From Kuschelorhynchus macadamiae (Eukaryota; Arthropoda; Insecta; Coleoptera; Curculionidae), in NCBI GenBank assembly GCA_030620095.1, contig JAUTXW010001345.1, positions 199,001-263,000 of the forward strand: a stretch of 64,000 nt of DNA, written 5' to 3'. Under the pieces are notes generated by a model. The model was not told the origin of the DNA. It saw only the letters and a list, made by a program, of their open reading frames with translations, and searched no databases. A program made the position numbers and the translations under genes. Of this stretch, positions 1 to 11,259 are shown piece after piece; positions within the stretch are counted from its first letter, which is position 1, and the number at the start of each line of letters is the position of its first letter.

Positions 1-60
1 GCAGGCAACCTATTAAAATCTAATGTCCTTGGTACTTACCATCATTCCTTCATTGTCGAC

Positions 61-1585
61 TCTTGGTATGCCATGATTGCATTTTTGTGATAATTGAACA
101 ATTGCTAGGTTCGTCTTTAAAGTATGACAGATGAGTTTATAATTCTAAAATCGTCGATTCATTTTGTAAAACGGTAATTAGAATTAATTCAGTTTTGAAG
201 ATGATACTTCATTTTACAGAAACTTTTACTCTTTATTAACTAAGTTCGTAATTAATTTTACAAAGACTAGAATTCATAACTTTTATTAAGTTAGATCATG
301 AAAAAAATTTATAGAGCACTTTAAATATCATTAAGGATTAATGTGGGCCTTAAAATTCACAATAATTGCTCAAAATGAGCTCCTCTAACTTCGACACATT
401 TTCGGCATCTGCTCTTAACTGTGTCAGTGGCATGGCGTATAAAATTCGTATTGGCTCGTAAAGTTTCACAGGCTTGCTTTATCCTTAGAATCAGTTCTTC
501 TCTTGTATGAACTGGTCTGGAATAAATTAAATTTTTCAAATAACCCCACACAAAGAAGTCGACAGGTGTGAGGTCAGGGGAACGTGGTGGCCAGGCTGTA
601 GCTCCTAATCGTCCAATCCACCGTTCTGGATAATTATTATTTAACCACTCGCGATCTACAAGTGCAAAATGCGCGGGAGTCCCGTCCATTTCAATCCAGA
701 ATTCGTTTCTAAGATTTAGAGGAATATTTTCTAGATATTGAAATAACTCATTTTGCAGAAAATCACTGAATAACTGTCCATCTAGGCGTGGTGGTAGAAT
801 ATGGGGCCCGCAAAAAATTTCATTTATTACACCACACCAAACATTAACATAAAATTCTTGCTGAAATGCTCTAGTTCGTACAACACGTGGATTGTCATGG
901 CTCGATATTCGTAAATTATGGAAATTTACTGAGCCGCTTCGGGTAAATGTGGTTTCATGAGTCCATAAATTTTTTTTTGAGAAGTTCTCGTCTTCCTCTA
1001 TTTGGCGCAAAAACCAATTGCAAAAACTGACACGTTTTTCGGCATCACCAGGTTGTAAGTTTTGAACTGGCTGCATCTGAAATGGCTTCCTGTGATCTTT
1101 CCTCAAAACGCGATGAACGTTATTTTTAGAAACAAAAACTGCGTTGCCTTGTAAATTATGAGCTGCTCTTCGTAGGCTTAATGTCCTATCGTTGTCAAAC
1201 TTATTTAAAATTACGTTTCAATATTGTTCATTTCTCCTACCTTCGTTTCTCGGATTTTTTTTGAGTCCAAAATTCCTAAACATTAAATGCGTTTTAATGA
1301 AAACTTGTTTGCAAGGTAATCTTCTATTTGGAAATCTTCGTTGGTATTCCCGTACTGCTGCATTTGCATTTCCATTACAGAAACCATAAACGAAATGAAT
1401 ATCAGCATACTCAAAGTTACTGAATAACACCATTTTGAAATCACTAGTTAGACTGATAATTACCTTTTTGTATAAACTGTAATGTACCTGATATTTATTT
1501 ACTCTAAAAACTCAAATGTCACACTTTAAAGACGAAACTAGCAATTGTTCAATTGTCACAAAAATGCAATCATGGCATACCAAGA
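61..1585 (-). mobile_element. Mariner-like DNA transposon with 63-bp TIRs
   Basis: The segments 61..123 and 1523..1585 are inverted copies of each other with about two mismatches over 63 bp, each ending in TCTTGGTATGCC at the outside. Between them lies one minus-strand transposase gene, so this is a complete but dead cut-and-paste element of about 1.5 kb. The flanking bases are not an obvious TA duplication (GAC on the left, TGT on the right), which is unusual for this superfamily and may mean that the outermost bases have drifted or that the true ends lie slightly further out. The TIR length and internal gene support the call strongly; the exact family is less sure. Confidence 0.85.
357..1433 (-). 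pseudogene. Mariner-like (DD41D-type) transposase, broken
   Basis: This would be the transposase that cuts and rejoins the TIR element around it. The N-terminal part (about 1218..1433) has the DUF4817-like helix-turn-helix pattern with EYADIHFVYG and REYQRRFPNR. A middle stretch (about 1107..1198) and the C-terminal catalytic part (357..1106) follow in other frames, so at least one frameshift lies near 1200. The catalytic part shows NVWCGVI, the second acidic motif MDGTPAH and the third motif PDLTPVDFFVWG, with 41 residues between the two aspartates. The first catalytic position reads WTHETTF where relatives have SDE or TDE, so the first Asp is replaced by His (a CAT codon). It is therefore inactive on two counts. 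Confidence 0.85.
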
Positions 1586-2076
1586 TGTTAAAGGTTTTGC
1601 CACTGAAATAATTAACAATAATGGAAATTTTAACTACGCCATACATAAAAATAGTTTTTAGTTTTTAACTCGAAATCCTTGCATCGCACAAAAAAAAGGC
1701 AACAGATCAAATTTGCTCCAAACTGAGTGGGGATTTTAGGAATGATTTTTGTTTTCAGAAAAAGCAGTAGCGTACCATTTTTCTTCAAGAATATTCAATA
1801 AAAAATCCTGTACGGACGCCACTGATAAAGAATTAAAAAATATTTCAAATCAAAAAATGCCTTTTGTTACTCAAATGCTGTTTACCAAATTTAATAACAA
1901 TATCTCAAGTACTAAAAAAGTTATGACTAAATAACAATTTTTTTCTTAAAACTTTAACACCCTGTATTTCGAAAACGAAGCATTTGCCGATATATGTTTA
2001 TATAGAAAATTAAGGGCTTATTTTGAATGCAGAATGTGCTGTTAAAGTTTGGACACTGCAATTCGGGACACCCTGT
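1586..2076. other. AT-rich spacer with repeat-end motifs
   Basis: No coding sequence is supported here. Two copies of the motif ACCCTGTAT occur near 1961 and 2070, about 110 bp apart, and resemble the outer ends of the mariner-like elements found elsewhere in the window. They may be relics of a small non-autonomous element, but I could not define its ends. Confidence 0.4.
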
Positions 2077-2580
2077 ATACACGGAACTACAGAAAACACT
2101 GCAAGGTTACTTCTCCGGTCCAACATACGTACTATCTTCAACACACACACTAAAATTGGACAATGTTTGCGATCGCAAAGAACGTTATTCTATATTGGAG
2201 AAACTGGACGATTCATATAGACTAGGCTTTAGGAACATAAACGATGTATTAGAAATGTAAAGGAAGACAAATTTGTGACTATCTCGGGGTTCTATAAACG
2301 GAAAATTAGAGTGTCTATTGAAATCTATAAGAATTCTAATAATTTTAACAGGGACACTGACTACATTTTACATAATAACTGGAAATCAGTGAATACAGGT
2401 CGAGTATAAATAGCCGGTATAAATCTCTCTTCAATTCAGTTCATTCAGTGTTCAAGTCTCATTCCTGAAGATGCCTCGTGCAAACGAAGACGAAACGTCG
2501 GAAAATGATTCTACTTTGACATGCTCTAATCATGATTTCTTAATCGATCAAAGCCGTAAAAGCTTCCGTTCTATATTGAA
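2077..2580 (+). mobile_element. Penelope-like element remnant (C-terminal coding + terminal repeat)
   Basis: Frames on the plus strand carry LLRSNIRTIF and KIGQCLRS, which match the linker before the GIY-YIG domain of the PLE at 3660..4590, followed near 2280..2370 by a decayed match to its C-terminal FYKRKIRESIEI segment. After this comes a PLE terminal-repeat sequence (about 2400..2580) whose text, including GAAACGTCGG and the CATGATTTCTTAA block, recurs at about 4590, 22070 and 24300. All frames are broken. It is a short, old fragment of the same family as the minus-strand copy just downstream. Confidence 0.7.
2462..2501 (+). ncRNA. Hammerhead-ribozyme-like motif in PLE terminal repeat
   Basis: The core reads CTGAAGA (2465..2471, fitting CUGANGA), then a helix II region (2473..2491), GAAA (2492..2495), a loop-free ACGU helix III (2495..2498) and the cleavage-type base C after GU (2499). 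Helix II is imperfect in this copy (G-C, C/A mismatch, C-G, U-A) and one extra U separates the core from helix II. Hammerheads in PLE terminal repeats are known; activity of this copy is doubtful. Confidence 0.45.
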
Positions 2581-3470
2581 GTGTTTTAGTAGGTGCGTAG
2601 AATGTAACGATAATTTCAAGAGGTGCATTTTTTAGCAGCTGCTCAAATAGTTATACGACTTCGACTACAATGAAATCCGAAGTAATTAAAGATCAATTCA
2701 GAGAATTAACCTATTAATAACGGGTAGTTTACTTTCGACAGAGAAGTAAATTGATAATTTTAGGCAGCGTTCAATAAAGGCAACAAGGATTTACTGAGAT
2801 TGAAAGCAATCCATCATCGTGAAAAAGCCAAGAGTTAATATTTTTTTATTATGGAAATCGATTACTTTAAGATTTTCATAACGTATGCCATCAACGTCCT
2901 TCGACGTAAGAGGTGAGCAACATCAAATAAAATCAAAAATAGAATGAAACCCTTTTTGCGTTCGTGCTTTTTAGATTCGAAAAGCTTATGGAAATATTCA
3001 GGCTCTCTCTAGGCTGTTCCTTTATGGTTTGCAGAAGATCTTTCTTTATACTAAAACCATCCTTGCTTTGTAGTGATAAATAAAACTGCAAGATAGTACA
3101 TCTAGTCTTTATTTTTCCTTTTAAAAGTCTATACCTCGTGTAATCAAAAGCAAAACGTCGAAATATAATTCCACTTTGATACTTCTAATTGTAGGATAAT
3201 TTTTAATAAATAGTTCATTTGCGTACAAAAATGCAATACAGGTTCCCCCAAGGCGGGTTCAAAATTACTTTGCGTTCTTTTATTGTCGAAGACTATTTAC
3301 AATTTTTGGGTTTTAAAATCACGCACTGTACTGTTTTTTTCGCAAAACTTACTATGCCATAGCCAAAATTTCCATAGCCCACTTTATTTCTGAGCTTGTG
3401 GGTAAAATTGAATATATCCTTCAACCTATCGGAAAGATAAGAATTGACTTTTATGTAGTTTTTTATATAC
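2581..3470. other. No gene seen; faint PLE-end relic
   Basis: I see no coding sequence. Near 3130..3185 the text CTCGTGTAATC followed by AAAACGTCGAAATATAATTCC looks like a very decayed copy of the PLE terminal repeat present at 2462..2520. The remainder is anonymous AT-rich DNA. Confidence 0.4.
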
Positions 3471-3659
3471 ACTCAGTTCCAAAAAAGTGACGCATTTGAT
3501 TTTTGACCCAAGTTCAATGTCTTATATCTTCTAAACCAGTGGATCGATTTTGAACAATTTTTTTTCGTATGTAGTGTAGGTCCCTTTGTCTTTCAGCAAA
3601 AAAGAAACAAATGAAAAATTTCTCAAAGATAATAATGTAAAAACTAAAACTATGCTTTT

Positions 3660-4590
3660 TTTGCTCTTACCGTAACCCGTATCTCTATTGAAATTTTTTG
3701 TATGTTTAAAAATTTCAATAGATTCCCTAATTTTTCGTTTATAAAATCCTGAAACGGATGCTAGAACCTTGGCTTCCTTTACATTTATAATATAGCCGGT
3801 GGTATGCTGGTGTTCAGCTACAGCAGATTGAACAATTTGTTTCTTTTTAATACTTCGTTCATGTTCCTTAAGTCTAGTTGATATTGAGCGTCCTGTTTCT
3901 CCCACATACATTTCTCCACAGGATCAAGGAATTTTATATACTCCTTCTGTTTGAAAAGGTACGATATCTTTCGGGGATCGTAAGCATTGTCCAATCTTCA
4001 TATGTGTACTGAAGATTGTACGTATGTTGGACTGCCGAAGTAATCGTCCTATTTTGTCTGTAGTGCCACGTATGTAAAGAAGAAAAACACTACCTAACGG
4101 TGGCTCCTTATCATCCTCCTTTCGCGGAGTTAGATTACTGTATTTTTTAATTGAACGCGTAATATCTTCAGTCCAATAGCCATTCCCTCTCAGAGCTTCG
4201 GTCAGTTTCGATGTTTCTGATGTTAGAGGATCTTGATCAGAAATCGAAATGGCTCTAAATACTAGTGAGTTAATAACCGATTTCCTTTGTGCTGGATGGT
4301 GGTGGGAATTTGCATTTAAGTATCTATTTGTATATGGCGGTTTTCTGTACACAGAATGTCCTAAAGTACCATTTTCCTTCTTTTGAACATATACATCTAG
4401 AAAGTGAATTGCCCCATTAGATTCAATTTCCACTGTGAACTTGATATTATGATGTTGTTGATTGAGGTGATCCAGAAATATTAGAAGATTATCCTGTCCA
4501 TACTACAAAAGAATCATTTACATATCTGAACCAGTGTTTTGGTTTTAGTGGAGCGGATGTTAGAGCAATATCTTCAAAGGCTTTCATGAC
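3660..4590 (-). pseudogene. Penelope-like element: RT thumb plus GIY-YIG nuclease, 5'-truncated
   Basis: PLEs encode a reverse transcriptase fused to a GIY-YIG endonuclease that nicks the target for retrotransposition. Here only the C-terminal part remains on the minus strand. Upstream of the first Met come traces of the RT thumb (IFLDHLNQQHHNIKF), then IHFLDVYV and SVYRKPPYTNRY, the linker KIGQCLRS, and the GIY-YIG signature MYVGETGRSISTRLKEH. The two open stretches (4433..3924 and 3911..3660) are in the same frame and are separated by a TGA at 3921..3923, where relatives have a Cys codon. Coding similarity stops near 3660 and the sequence beyond (3470..3660) looks like another repeat beginning CACTCAGTTCCAAAAAAGTG. 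The RT fingers and palm are missing. Confidence 0.85.
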
Positions 4591-4720
4591 GATATTCGCT
4601 ACCACAAGTGATTTGACACGGTCTAATCCCAAGAACCATGATTTCTTAACTGACCAGAGCCGTGAAAGCTTCCTTTCTCGTATAGAGACTGTTTACACTC
4701 TATATGAAAGAGCTTTTTGT
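4590..4720 (+). repeat. PLE terminal-repeat fragment in opposite orientation
   Basis: This stretch (TTTGACACGGTCTAA, CATGATTTCTTAACTGACC, GTGAAAGCTTCC) matches the plus-strand terminal repeats near 2503..2575, 22120..22190 and 24360..24430. It abuts the truncated 5' end of the minus-strand PLE, giving the head-to-head arrangement often seen for PLEs. Confidence 0.6.
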
Positions 4721-4869
4721 TTTTTTATTCATCGACTTATCTCTAAAATTTACCGAATTAGAGCCTTTTTGCTGAAAATTTACCAAGCTGCATAGTTGTT
4801 AACGTTAGACACTGTTTTTTTTAACTTGTAATAACAATAACTGGACAAAAATTTGAAAAATGTGCTTAG

Positions 4870-5340
4870 TACTGAATATTGGCTTTTCTACAGCAACTCT
4901 GAGAGCTTCTTATCTTATAGCATACTCGAAATTAAGTTTCCTATTCTTTACATTGGTATTGCCTCCCATTCTTTTGATATTATATCTGCCAATTCTGCTA
5001 GGCTCTCCAGAGACCGTTCGCGAGAACACATCCTTCTCTCTCTCTTCTCGCAGGCCCTATAATGTAGCGCAGTTTCGCACTATTGTTAGGGTATACGACT
5101 GGGCATTATCCCTCGTCAGAATATGCAGAACGCTATTCGGGTATAACAATAATTTTAGACTGTTGCGGTTTTCTTAGCCTTTAAATTCACCTCTTCTAGG
5201 CTTACATAAATCGTCTGCTCACTAACCACAGCATCTCGAACTTGGAGAAGATCTTCTTGAACTTTTACAGGTGTATTTGATAGATTTCGTAAAATCCGCA
5301 AAAAAAACTTGCAAATTCGTAATGAGCAACAAAAACTCAA
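4870..5340 (-). pseudogene. Tc1-like transposase relic A (internally deleted)
   Basis: Reading on the minus strand, 5340..5155 carries VQEDLLQVRDAVVSEQT and LEEVNLKAKKTA, which match the second helix-turn-helix region of Tc1-type transposases. Immediately after it comes DNAQSYTLTIVRN, the region around the second catalytic Asp, and then LAELADIISKEWEAIPM, a typical Tc1 C-terminal stretch. The roughly 100 residues that should lie between, with the first catalytic Asp, are gone. Frames are broken. It lies head-to-head with relic B. Confidence 0.65.
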
Positions 5341-5522
5341 CTTAAAACCCTTTAAGTATTTTTTAATGAAACTGGAAATTATGTATTAAAAATCTTAGTT
5401 TGCGTATTGCTGTCGCCATGGCAATTAATTTGTTATAATCTACCATATTTGTCAGTTATGTATTTAACTAACTTCATGTTTGTCATTTTTTATACGAAAA
5501 AAAAAAAGGTTTTAGTGATAAA

Positions 5523-6325
5523 ATGTCCCAAATTATACCCGAACAAACGGCAAGATTAGTTGTTTTAGTGAATGATGGGCGTAATAAACGCTACGCCGCT
5601 CGTAATGTGAAAGTCCCTGAAGCAACAGCTCATAGAGCTATCCTGAAATCTGAACAAACAGGAAGCATTCCTCGGAAGATGGGTTCTGGTCGCCCTCGAA
5701 AAACATTCCCTAGAGATGATCGCTTTTTGACACTGCGGATTTTACGGAATCGATCGAATAGGGCTGTGTAAGTTCAAGAAGATCCTCGTCAAGTTCGAGA
5801 TGTTATAGTGAGTAAGCAGAGGTTTGTAGACGTCTAGCCGAAATAAACTTAAAGGTTAGGAGGCCTGCAAAAGCTCCTAAATTGCTACCTCAATATCGTG
5901 CTGCTCGGAGATACTTCATACAAAATTATGGAGAATGGATTAATCGTGAATGGTTAGATGTCCTGTTTACTGTTTTGCCTTAATATGGTGGATGAGAGAA
6001 AATGAGTATGGAGAAGAACTGGCGAAAGATTCAATCAATCTTTAATAAGAGAAGGCAATAATTTTAATGGTGGTTCAGTTATGGTGTGAGGTGGAATTTC
6101 CATGAATAGACGTACACCCCTTCACGTTTTTTTCCATTAGACAGTCTATGACAACCCAACCTTTTGTTGATTTAGTTGGTAACAATTTTATTCTAATGCA
6201 GGATAATACCCGACTGCATACCGCAGCAATAGTGCAGAACTTCCTAGAAACTGCGGGTTCCGCCGCATTACAGTGACCTGCGAGAAGCCCCGATATTAAT
6301 GCAATAGAACATTTGCAAGGATAAA
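5523..6325 (+). pseudogene. Tc1-like (DD34E) transposase relic B
   Basis: The first 82 codons are open and give the bipartite N-terminal DNA-binding domain of a Tc1 transposase, including an AT-hook-like GSGRPRKT and the DDRFLTLRILRNR stretch. A stop follows at about 5769. Beyond it, broken frames keep NYGEWINREWLDV, GGSVMVWGG (near 6075, with an in-frame stop), ILMQDNTRLHTAAIVQNFL and WPARSPDINAIEH. The spacing between the second Asp and the final Glu is 34 residues, as in Tc1 (DD34E). It is unrelated to the DD41D-type elements in this window. No clear TIRs were found. Confidence 0.8.
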
Positions 6326-6775
6326 ATAAAAAAGCTGTAATTCAGACATTTTCAACACAAATGAATGGAAAAATTAACAAATTTGTCTTTTCTACACAAA
6401 TGCTCGAATAATACATAGGATGAGTCAAAAAACAGGAAAAAAAAGTTTTCCCATTGCCATTCATGTAGCTTGGCAAAGTCTCAGCAAAAAAAACTGTAAT
6501 TCTGTCAATTTTAGAGATAAGTCAATGAATAAAAAAACAAAATGCTCACAAAAACGGGTCTTTCATATGAGGTGTAAAAAGTTTCTATACAAATTCTCAA
6601 CTAATATACAAGGTAAGTCAAAAAATAACAAAAAAGCATGGTTCGAGCTTTCTCATGATTATCCAAAAGTCTTTGAGAACATTTTCATTTGTTTCATTTC
6701 TGGTTGAAGACAAAGGTATTACCTACCTATAGAAAAAAAATCGGTCTTCTGGTTTAAAATATGTCATTTTTATGC
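6326..6775. other. A-rich spacer with degenerate repeat ends
   Basis: No gene is supported. The motif GAGTCAAAAAA at about 6422 recurs as TAAGTCAAAAAATAA near 6614, about 190 bp apart, suggesting a decayed repeat. The 95-codon frame starting at 6420 is lysine-rich by composition only. Confidence 0.4.
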
Positions 6776-7806
<1,031 letters not shown>

Positions 7807-8144
7807 GATTCTTTGACCTTTTCCGTAATAGATATATTTTTTAGTTTTATTTTTCTTGGTTTACGGTCAGTGGTTTACTTGCAAAACAGTTGAACTTAGG
7901 TATAGGATATTATACAAGAAATATACCTAGAATTTTTCGAGGAATCCAAAAATTCGATTAATTACAAAGTGTTCCATTTAAAAGAAGAAAGTTGACGTCT
8001 ACTTCCGGTATAACCGGAAGTGCCGCTATCTTGACAATATTTTGCGCGAATTGCCCCCATCGACTTTGGTTAGCTGCCAAAATTTCAAATTTTTCTAAAG
8101 CATACTTTCTGAGAAATCGATCGCCGCACTTCGTCGTGGGACAC

Positions 8145-8146
<2 letters not shown>

Positions 8147-8208
<62 letters not shown>
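8147..8208. repeat. (TA)n microsatellite at a mariner terminus, second copy
   Basis: A shorter TA run at the equivalent place in the second unit of the tandem duplication, between GGGACACCC and the PLE-A end. Confidence 0.97.
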
Positions 8209-8214
<6 letters not shown>

Positions 8215-8347
8215 TTTCGATTCCTTGACCTTTTCCGTAATAGATATATTTTTTAGTTTTATTTTTCTTGGTTTACGGTCAGTGGTTTACTTGCAAATAA
8301 TTAAAAAATTACTTCTATTTTTTAAAAACATACATATATTGTCGTCT

Positions 8348-8383
8348 GATGACGTTTCAACCAGTTTTGGTCTTTTTCAAATC
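8348..8383 (-). ncRNA. Degenerate hammerhead-like motif, inverted PLE-A end
   Basis: This is the mirror copy of the motif at 12565..12600. The core is reduced to UUGAAAA (two changes from CUGAAGA), but helix II GACC/GGUU, the GAAA, the loop-free ACGU helix III, the GUC site and a GAU/AUC helix I closure are all kept. Confidence 0.35.
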
Positions 8384-8639
8384 TAAAATTATATGAAAAA
8401 TTGTTGGCACGACAATAATAAAATACGTCAAAAAACAATCATCTTACCCTAGAACGTAATGACAACAGTATACAACACATAACGAAGCAACAGCTATGAC
8501 GATCACATGTATTAAAATTTTATTTTCTCGATTAAAAAAATGTTAACAGGACACAACATTTTGCACATTGATATCAAGGACTAACACAACGAACTGTGGA
8601 GTATCAATTATTGCAATATAGATGTATATATTTTGCTAA

Positions 8640-9428
8640 GATTGTTACATCTTTTTTGTCATTTACACAGTTTTTGTTTTTGTGTATTAAAGCCATTTCG
8701 TAAAATTCCCTTTTTTTTAATTGACACTCGGTTTTTAAGATTTTGGTTTCAGAGTAATTAAAACTGTGGTTTTTCGACTTTTCATGGTTGGTTAATGGCG
8801 TTGTGTTTTTTGTCGTATTTATGGCTTTTTATACGGTTTTCCAAATATTGACTTGTTTGGCCGATGTAAACCCCTTCACAATTGCAACAAGGAATTTCAT
8901 AAACTACATTGCTCCTTTTGTTTTTTGGAGTCTTCGCCTTTAGTTTACTAAAATTATTCGATAGTAGATTAACGGTTTTATGACAAATTTGGATGTTATA
9001 TTTTTTAAAGAATGTTTGAAATTGTTGGGATAATCCATTTATAAAGGGGAGGGAAATATACTTTGTACGTGCTGAAGTAGGTTTTTTAGTGCAAATTAAA
9101 GAGTTATAATGCTTATGAATTGTGCTTTTAAATATTTTATTAATTAATTCTAATGGATATTGGTTTAAAATCAATGCTTCTTTTGCCTTTTTAATAGCAT
9201 TTTCTCTGTATTCAGGATCAGAAAGCTGAATTGCCCTGTCCGCCAATCCTATTATTACAGACTTTTTTTGCGATATTGGGTGATTAGACTTGAAATTTAT
9301 GTATCTAGAAGACCATGTCGGCTTCGTATACCATTCTGTTTTTATATTTTCTCCTATATGGTGTTGTGTTAGGTCGAGAAAATTAATTTGGTTTTTTTGT
9401 TCTATTTCAATTGTAAATTGTAAACAAA
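8640..9428 (-). pseudogene. PLE-A RT thumb and GIY-YIG, inverted copy
   Basis: The minus-strand frame is open from about 9428 down to a stop near 8782 and encodes QFTIEIEQKNQINFLDL, YTKPTWSSRYINFKSNHP, CHKTVNLL and the GIY-YIG start CEGVYIGQTSQYLENRIKSH. Coding then continues in a +1 frame (NHEKSKNHSFNYSETK, KKREFYEMALIHKN) to about 8640. The same frame break occurs in the other copy at 12166. The apparent N-terminal extension above 9428 is antisense to the plus-strand RT and is not part of the protein. Confidence 0.85.
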
Positions 9429-10233
9429 AAGCTGACAAAACAAATAAAACAGTGTTAATGAATTCTGCAGAGTATAATAAAAAAACGAAAGAATTACTAA
9501 AAGACAAAAAACCATAAAAAGAAATTAAATTAGATCCTACCAACCAATACCAGAAAAAAAAATTAATTAATTGAATCTTGCGAAAATAAATTTTATATAT
9601 CCCCAGAAACTGCTAAACGCCTAAAAATTAGAAATGCCCTACCACCTAAAATATACGGACTACCGAAACTTCACAAGGAAAATATCCCCTTACGTCCAAT
9701 TGTATCATGTGTACAGTCGCCTTATACACCACTTTCAAAATTTTTAAAAGATATCCTTAAAAACGTTATACACAAAAACAACTATTATATTAAAGACTCC
9801 TTTCATTTTAAAGAAAAATTAAAAAATATTAAAATTCCCAAAAACTACCTTCTTATTTCTCTTGATGTTATATCCTTATATACCAATGTTCCCATCTCGT
9901 TAGCAACTAAAATAATTTAAAAAAAATGGTCTGAAATAAATAAATTCACTGACATACCACAAGATGAATTTATAAAAGCCATCGAATTAACACTGAATTC
10001 CACATATTTTCTGTACGAAAAACAATTATATAAACAAATAGAGGGTTGCGCTATGGGATCGTCAATTTCGAGTGTAGTTGCGCAGATCGTGATGGAGGAT
10101 CTAGAAGAGGACGTGTTAAGCAGAGTAGGATTCGAAACACCATTCTTTTTTCGTTACGTAGACGATTGTATCACTGCTATTCCATCAGACCAATCTAACA
10201 ATATCCTAAAATATTTTAACCAATACCACCAAA
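9429..10233 (+). pseudogene. PLE-A reverse transcriptase, fingers and palm
   Basis: The frame carries in order ADKTNKTVLMNSAEYNKK, IYGLPKLHKENIPLRPIVS, motif A (SLDVISLYTNVP), motif B (GCAMGSSISSVVAQIVMEDL) and motif C with the catalytic YVDD (FFFRYVDDCITAIP). This would make cDNA at the nicked target. Stop codons interrupt it near 9515, 9569 and 9918, and PLE-B has inserted just after motif C. The rest of the protein resumes at 11512. Confidence 0.88.
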
Positions 10234-10276
10234 CTGCAAGAAAGCGTCCATATTCTCTAAGAGACCAACTTTCAAA

Positions 10277-10527
10277 TGACTAAACTAGAAATAAGACACA
10301 AAGTCTCGGTCTCAGTCAAAAAGAGTATAATGCGGTTACACGTGTTTCGCCTTTTCAGGCATCATCAGACCTACAATTAATATAACAATGTAAACTATCA
10401 CTATAAATATACAAAATTCAAACAGACCTTCGACATTAACTAAAATCACAAGAACAAATCAAACAACTATAACGTCACATGTTAAAATACACACTGAGAT
10501 GAGGTTAAGAAACTAAGGTATTGACAC
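10277..10527 (-). repeat. PLE-B terminal repeat, inverted left copy
   Basis: Reverse complement of 11260..11510 with about one mismatch in 251 bp. It contains the hammerhead-like motif at 10334..10371. Confidence 0.9.
10334..10371 (-). ncRNA. Hammerhead-ribozyme-like motif, PLE-B left repeat
   Basis: On the minus strand the order is helix I strand GGU, core CUGAUGA (10368..10362), an extra U, helix II GCCU/AGGC with a GAAA loop, conserved GAAA (10348..10345), a loop-free ACAC/GUGU helix III, cleavage base A after GU, and helix I strand ACC. All core bases match the hammerhead consensus except for the one extra U before helix II. It is the mirror image of 11416..11453. Confidence 0.65.
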
Positions 10528-11104
10528 ACATTAAGTTTTTCAATAAATGCAAACTTTCCTTTAATATTATTCAATCTAGACCAACACTTAAAAAATGCTT
10601 CAAAGGTTTAACATTTTTTGGTAATATTTCAATGCTGATGGCGAAGTTTTTCAAACATTTAGATGTCTCAATTGCTTTTAAAACAGTGAACTCACTTAAG
10701 AGACATCTAGTAATGACGAAAGATAAGACTGAACATCTCTCAAAATCAGGGGTGTACTCATTGGGCTGTGGAGATTGTTCTGCCGTATATATCGGACAAT
10801 CAGGGAGAAGGATTTCCACTAGGGCCCGGGAACATTTTGATATCATCATGATATCACTGAGACAAAGTCGGCTTTTGCTAACCACTTGCTAACAACTGGA
10901 CACCATTTTTCTATACCAAACAATGTAAAGATACTACACGAGTGTCCAAAGAGTAAAAAACTGGATTTGTTAGAGAAGATGGAAATTACAAGGGCTAAAA
11001 GAAGCCCAGTTTTACATTGTGTTAATGATGTCTTCAATTTCGAACCTCAACTAATTTTTAATAATCTTGGCACTAATATTAATCGGCAGGAAGATAATGT
11101 ATAA
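10510..11104 (+). pseudogene. PLE-B C-terminal RT and GIY-YIG coding segment
   Basis: The plus-strand frame gives FNIIQSRPTLKKCFKG, IAFKTVNSLKRHLVMTKDK and the GIY-YIG signature SGVYSLGCGDCSAVYIGQSG with RRISTRAREHF. The frame then shifts at about 10840..10886 and coding continues as SAFANHLLTTGHHFSI and KKLDLLEKMEITRAKRSP to a TAA at 11102..11104. The shift lies on a 19-bp palindrome (10838..10856). The RT palm is absent. It is clearly a different PLE family from PLE-A, with low protein identity in the shared region. Confidence 0.82.
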
Positions 11105-11116
11105 ACTTTTCATTGG

Positions 11117-11189
11117 ACCTGCTGGTAGAGTGGTGGTCAGTATCTCGGTGTGTCACGCCGGAGGCTCGGGTTCAATTCCTGGGTATATA
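11117..11189 (+). tRNA. tRNA-Asp(GUC)-like sequence inside PLE-B
   Basis: An A box TGGTAGAGTGG (11123..11133) and a B box GGTTCAATTCC (11169..11179) frame an anticodon arm with stem TCGGT/GCCGG and a seven-base loop holding GTC at 11152..11154 after U33. The T arm pairs as TCGGG/CCTGG. The text around TGTCACG and TTCAATTCC is close to eukaryotic tRNA-Asp. The acceptor stem does not pair, so it is a tRNA-derived sequence rather than a working tRNA. It sits between the PLE-B stop codon and its terminal repeat. Confidence 0.6.
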
Positions 11190-11259
11190 AATAACCTTTT
11201 TTTATATTTTTTATTTATATATTTTTTTGTCTTTTATTTGATTCAACTTTTATCTGCGC

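Noticed and set aside
1192..1934. Plus-strand frames 1192..1389 and 1749..1934
   Set aside because: The first is antisense to the mariner-like transposase and the second has no family motif.
4860..5177. 105-codon hydrophobic frame on the plus strand
   Set aside because: It is antisense to the Tc1-like relic on the minus strand.
8344..8352. Plus-strand CTGATGA near 8346 as a hammerhead core
   Set aside because: No GAAA follows in that orientation; the real, decayed motif is on the minus strand.
10838..10856. Perfect 19-bp palindrome TGATATCATCATGATATCA as an operator or att site
   Set aside because: It lies inside decayed GIY-YIG coding sequence at a frameshift and has no second copy; probably a mutation product.
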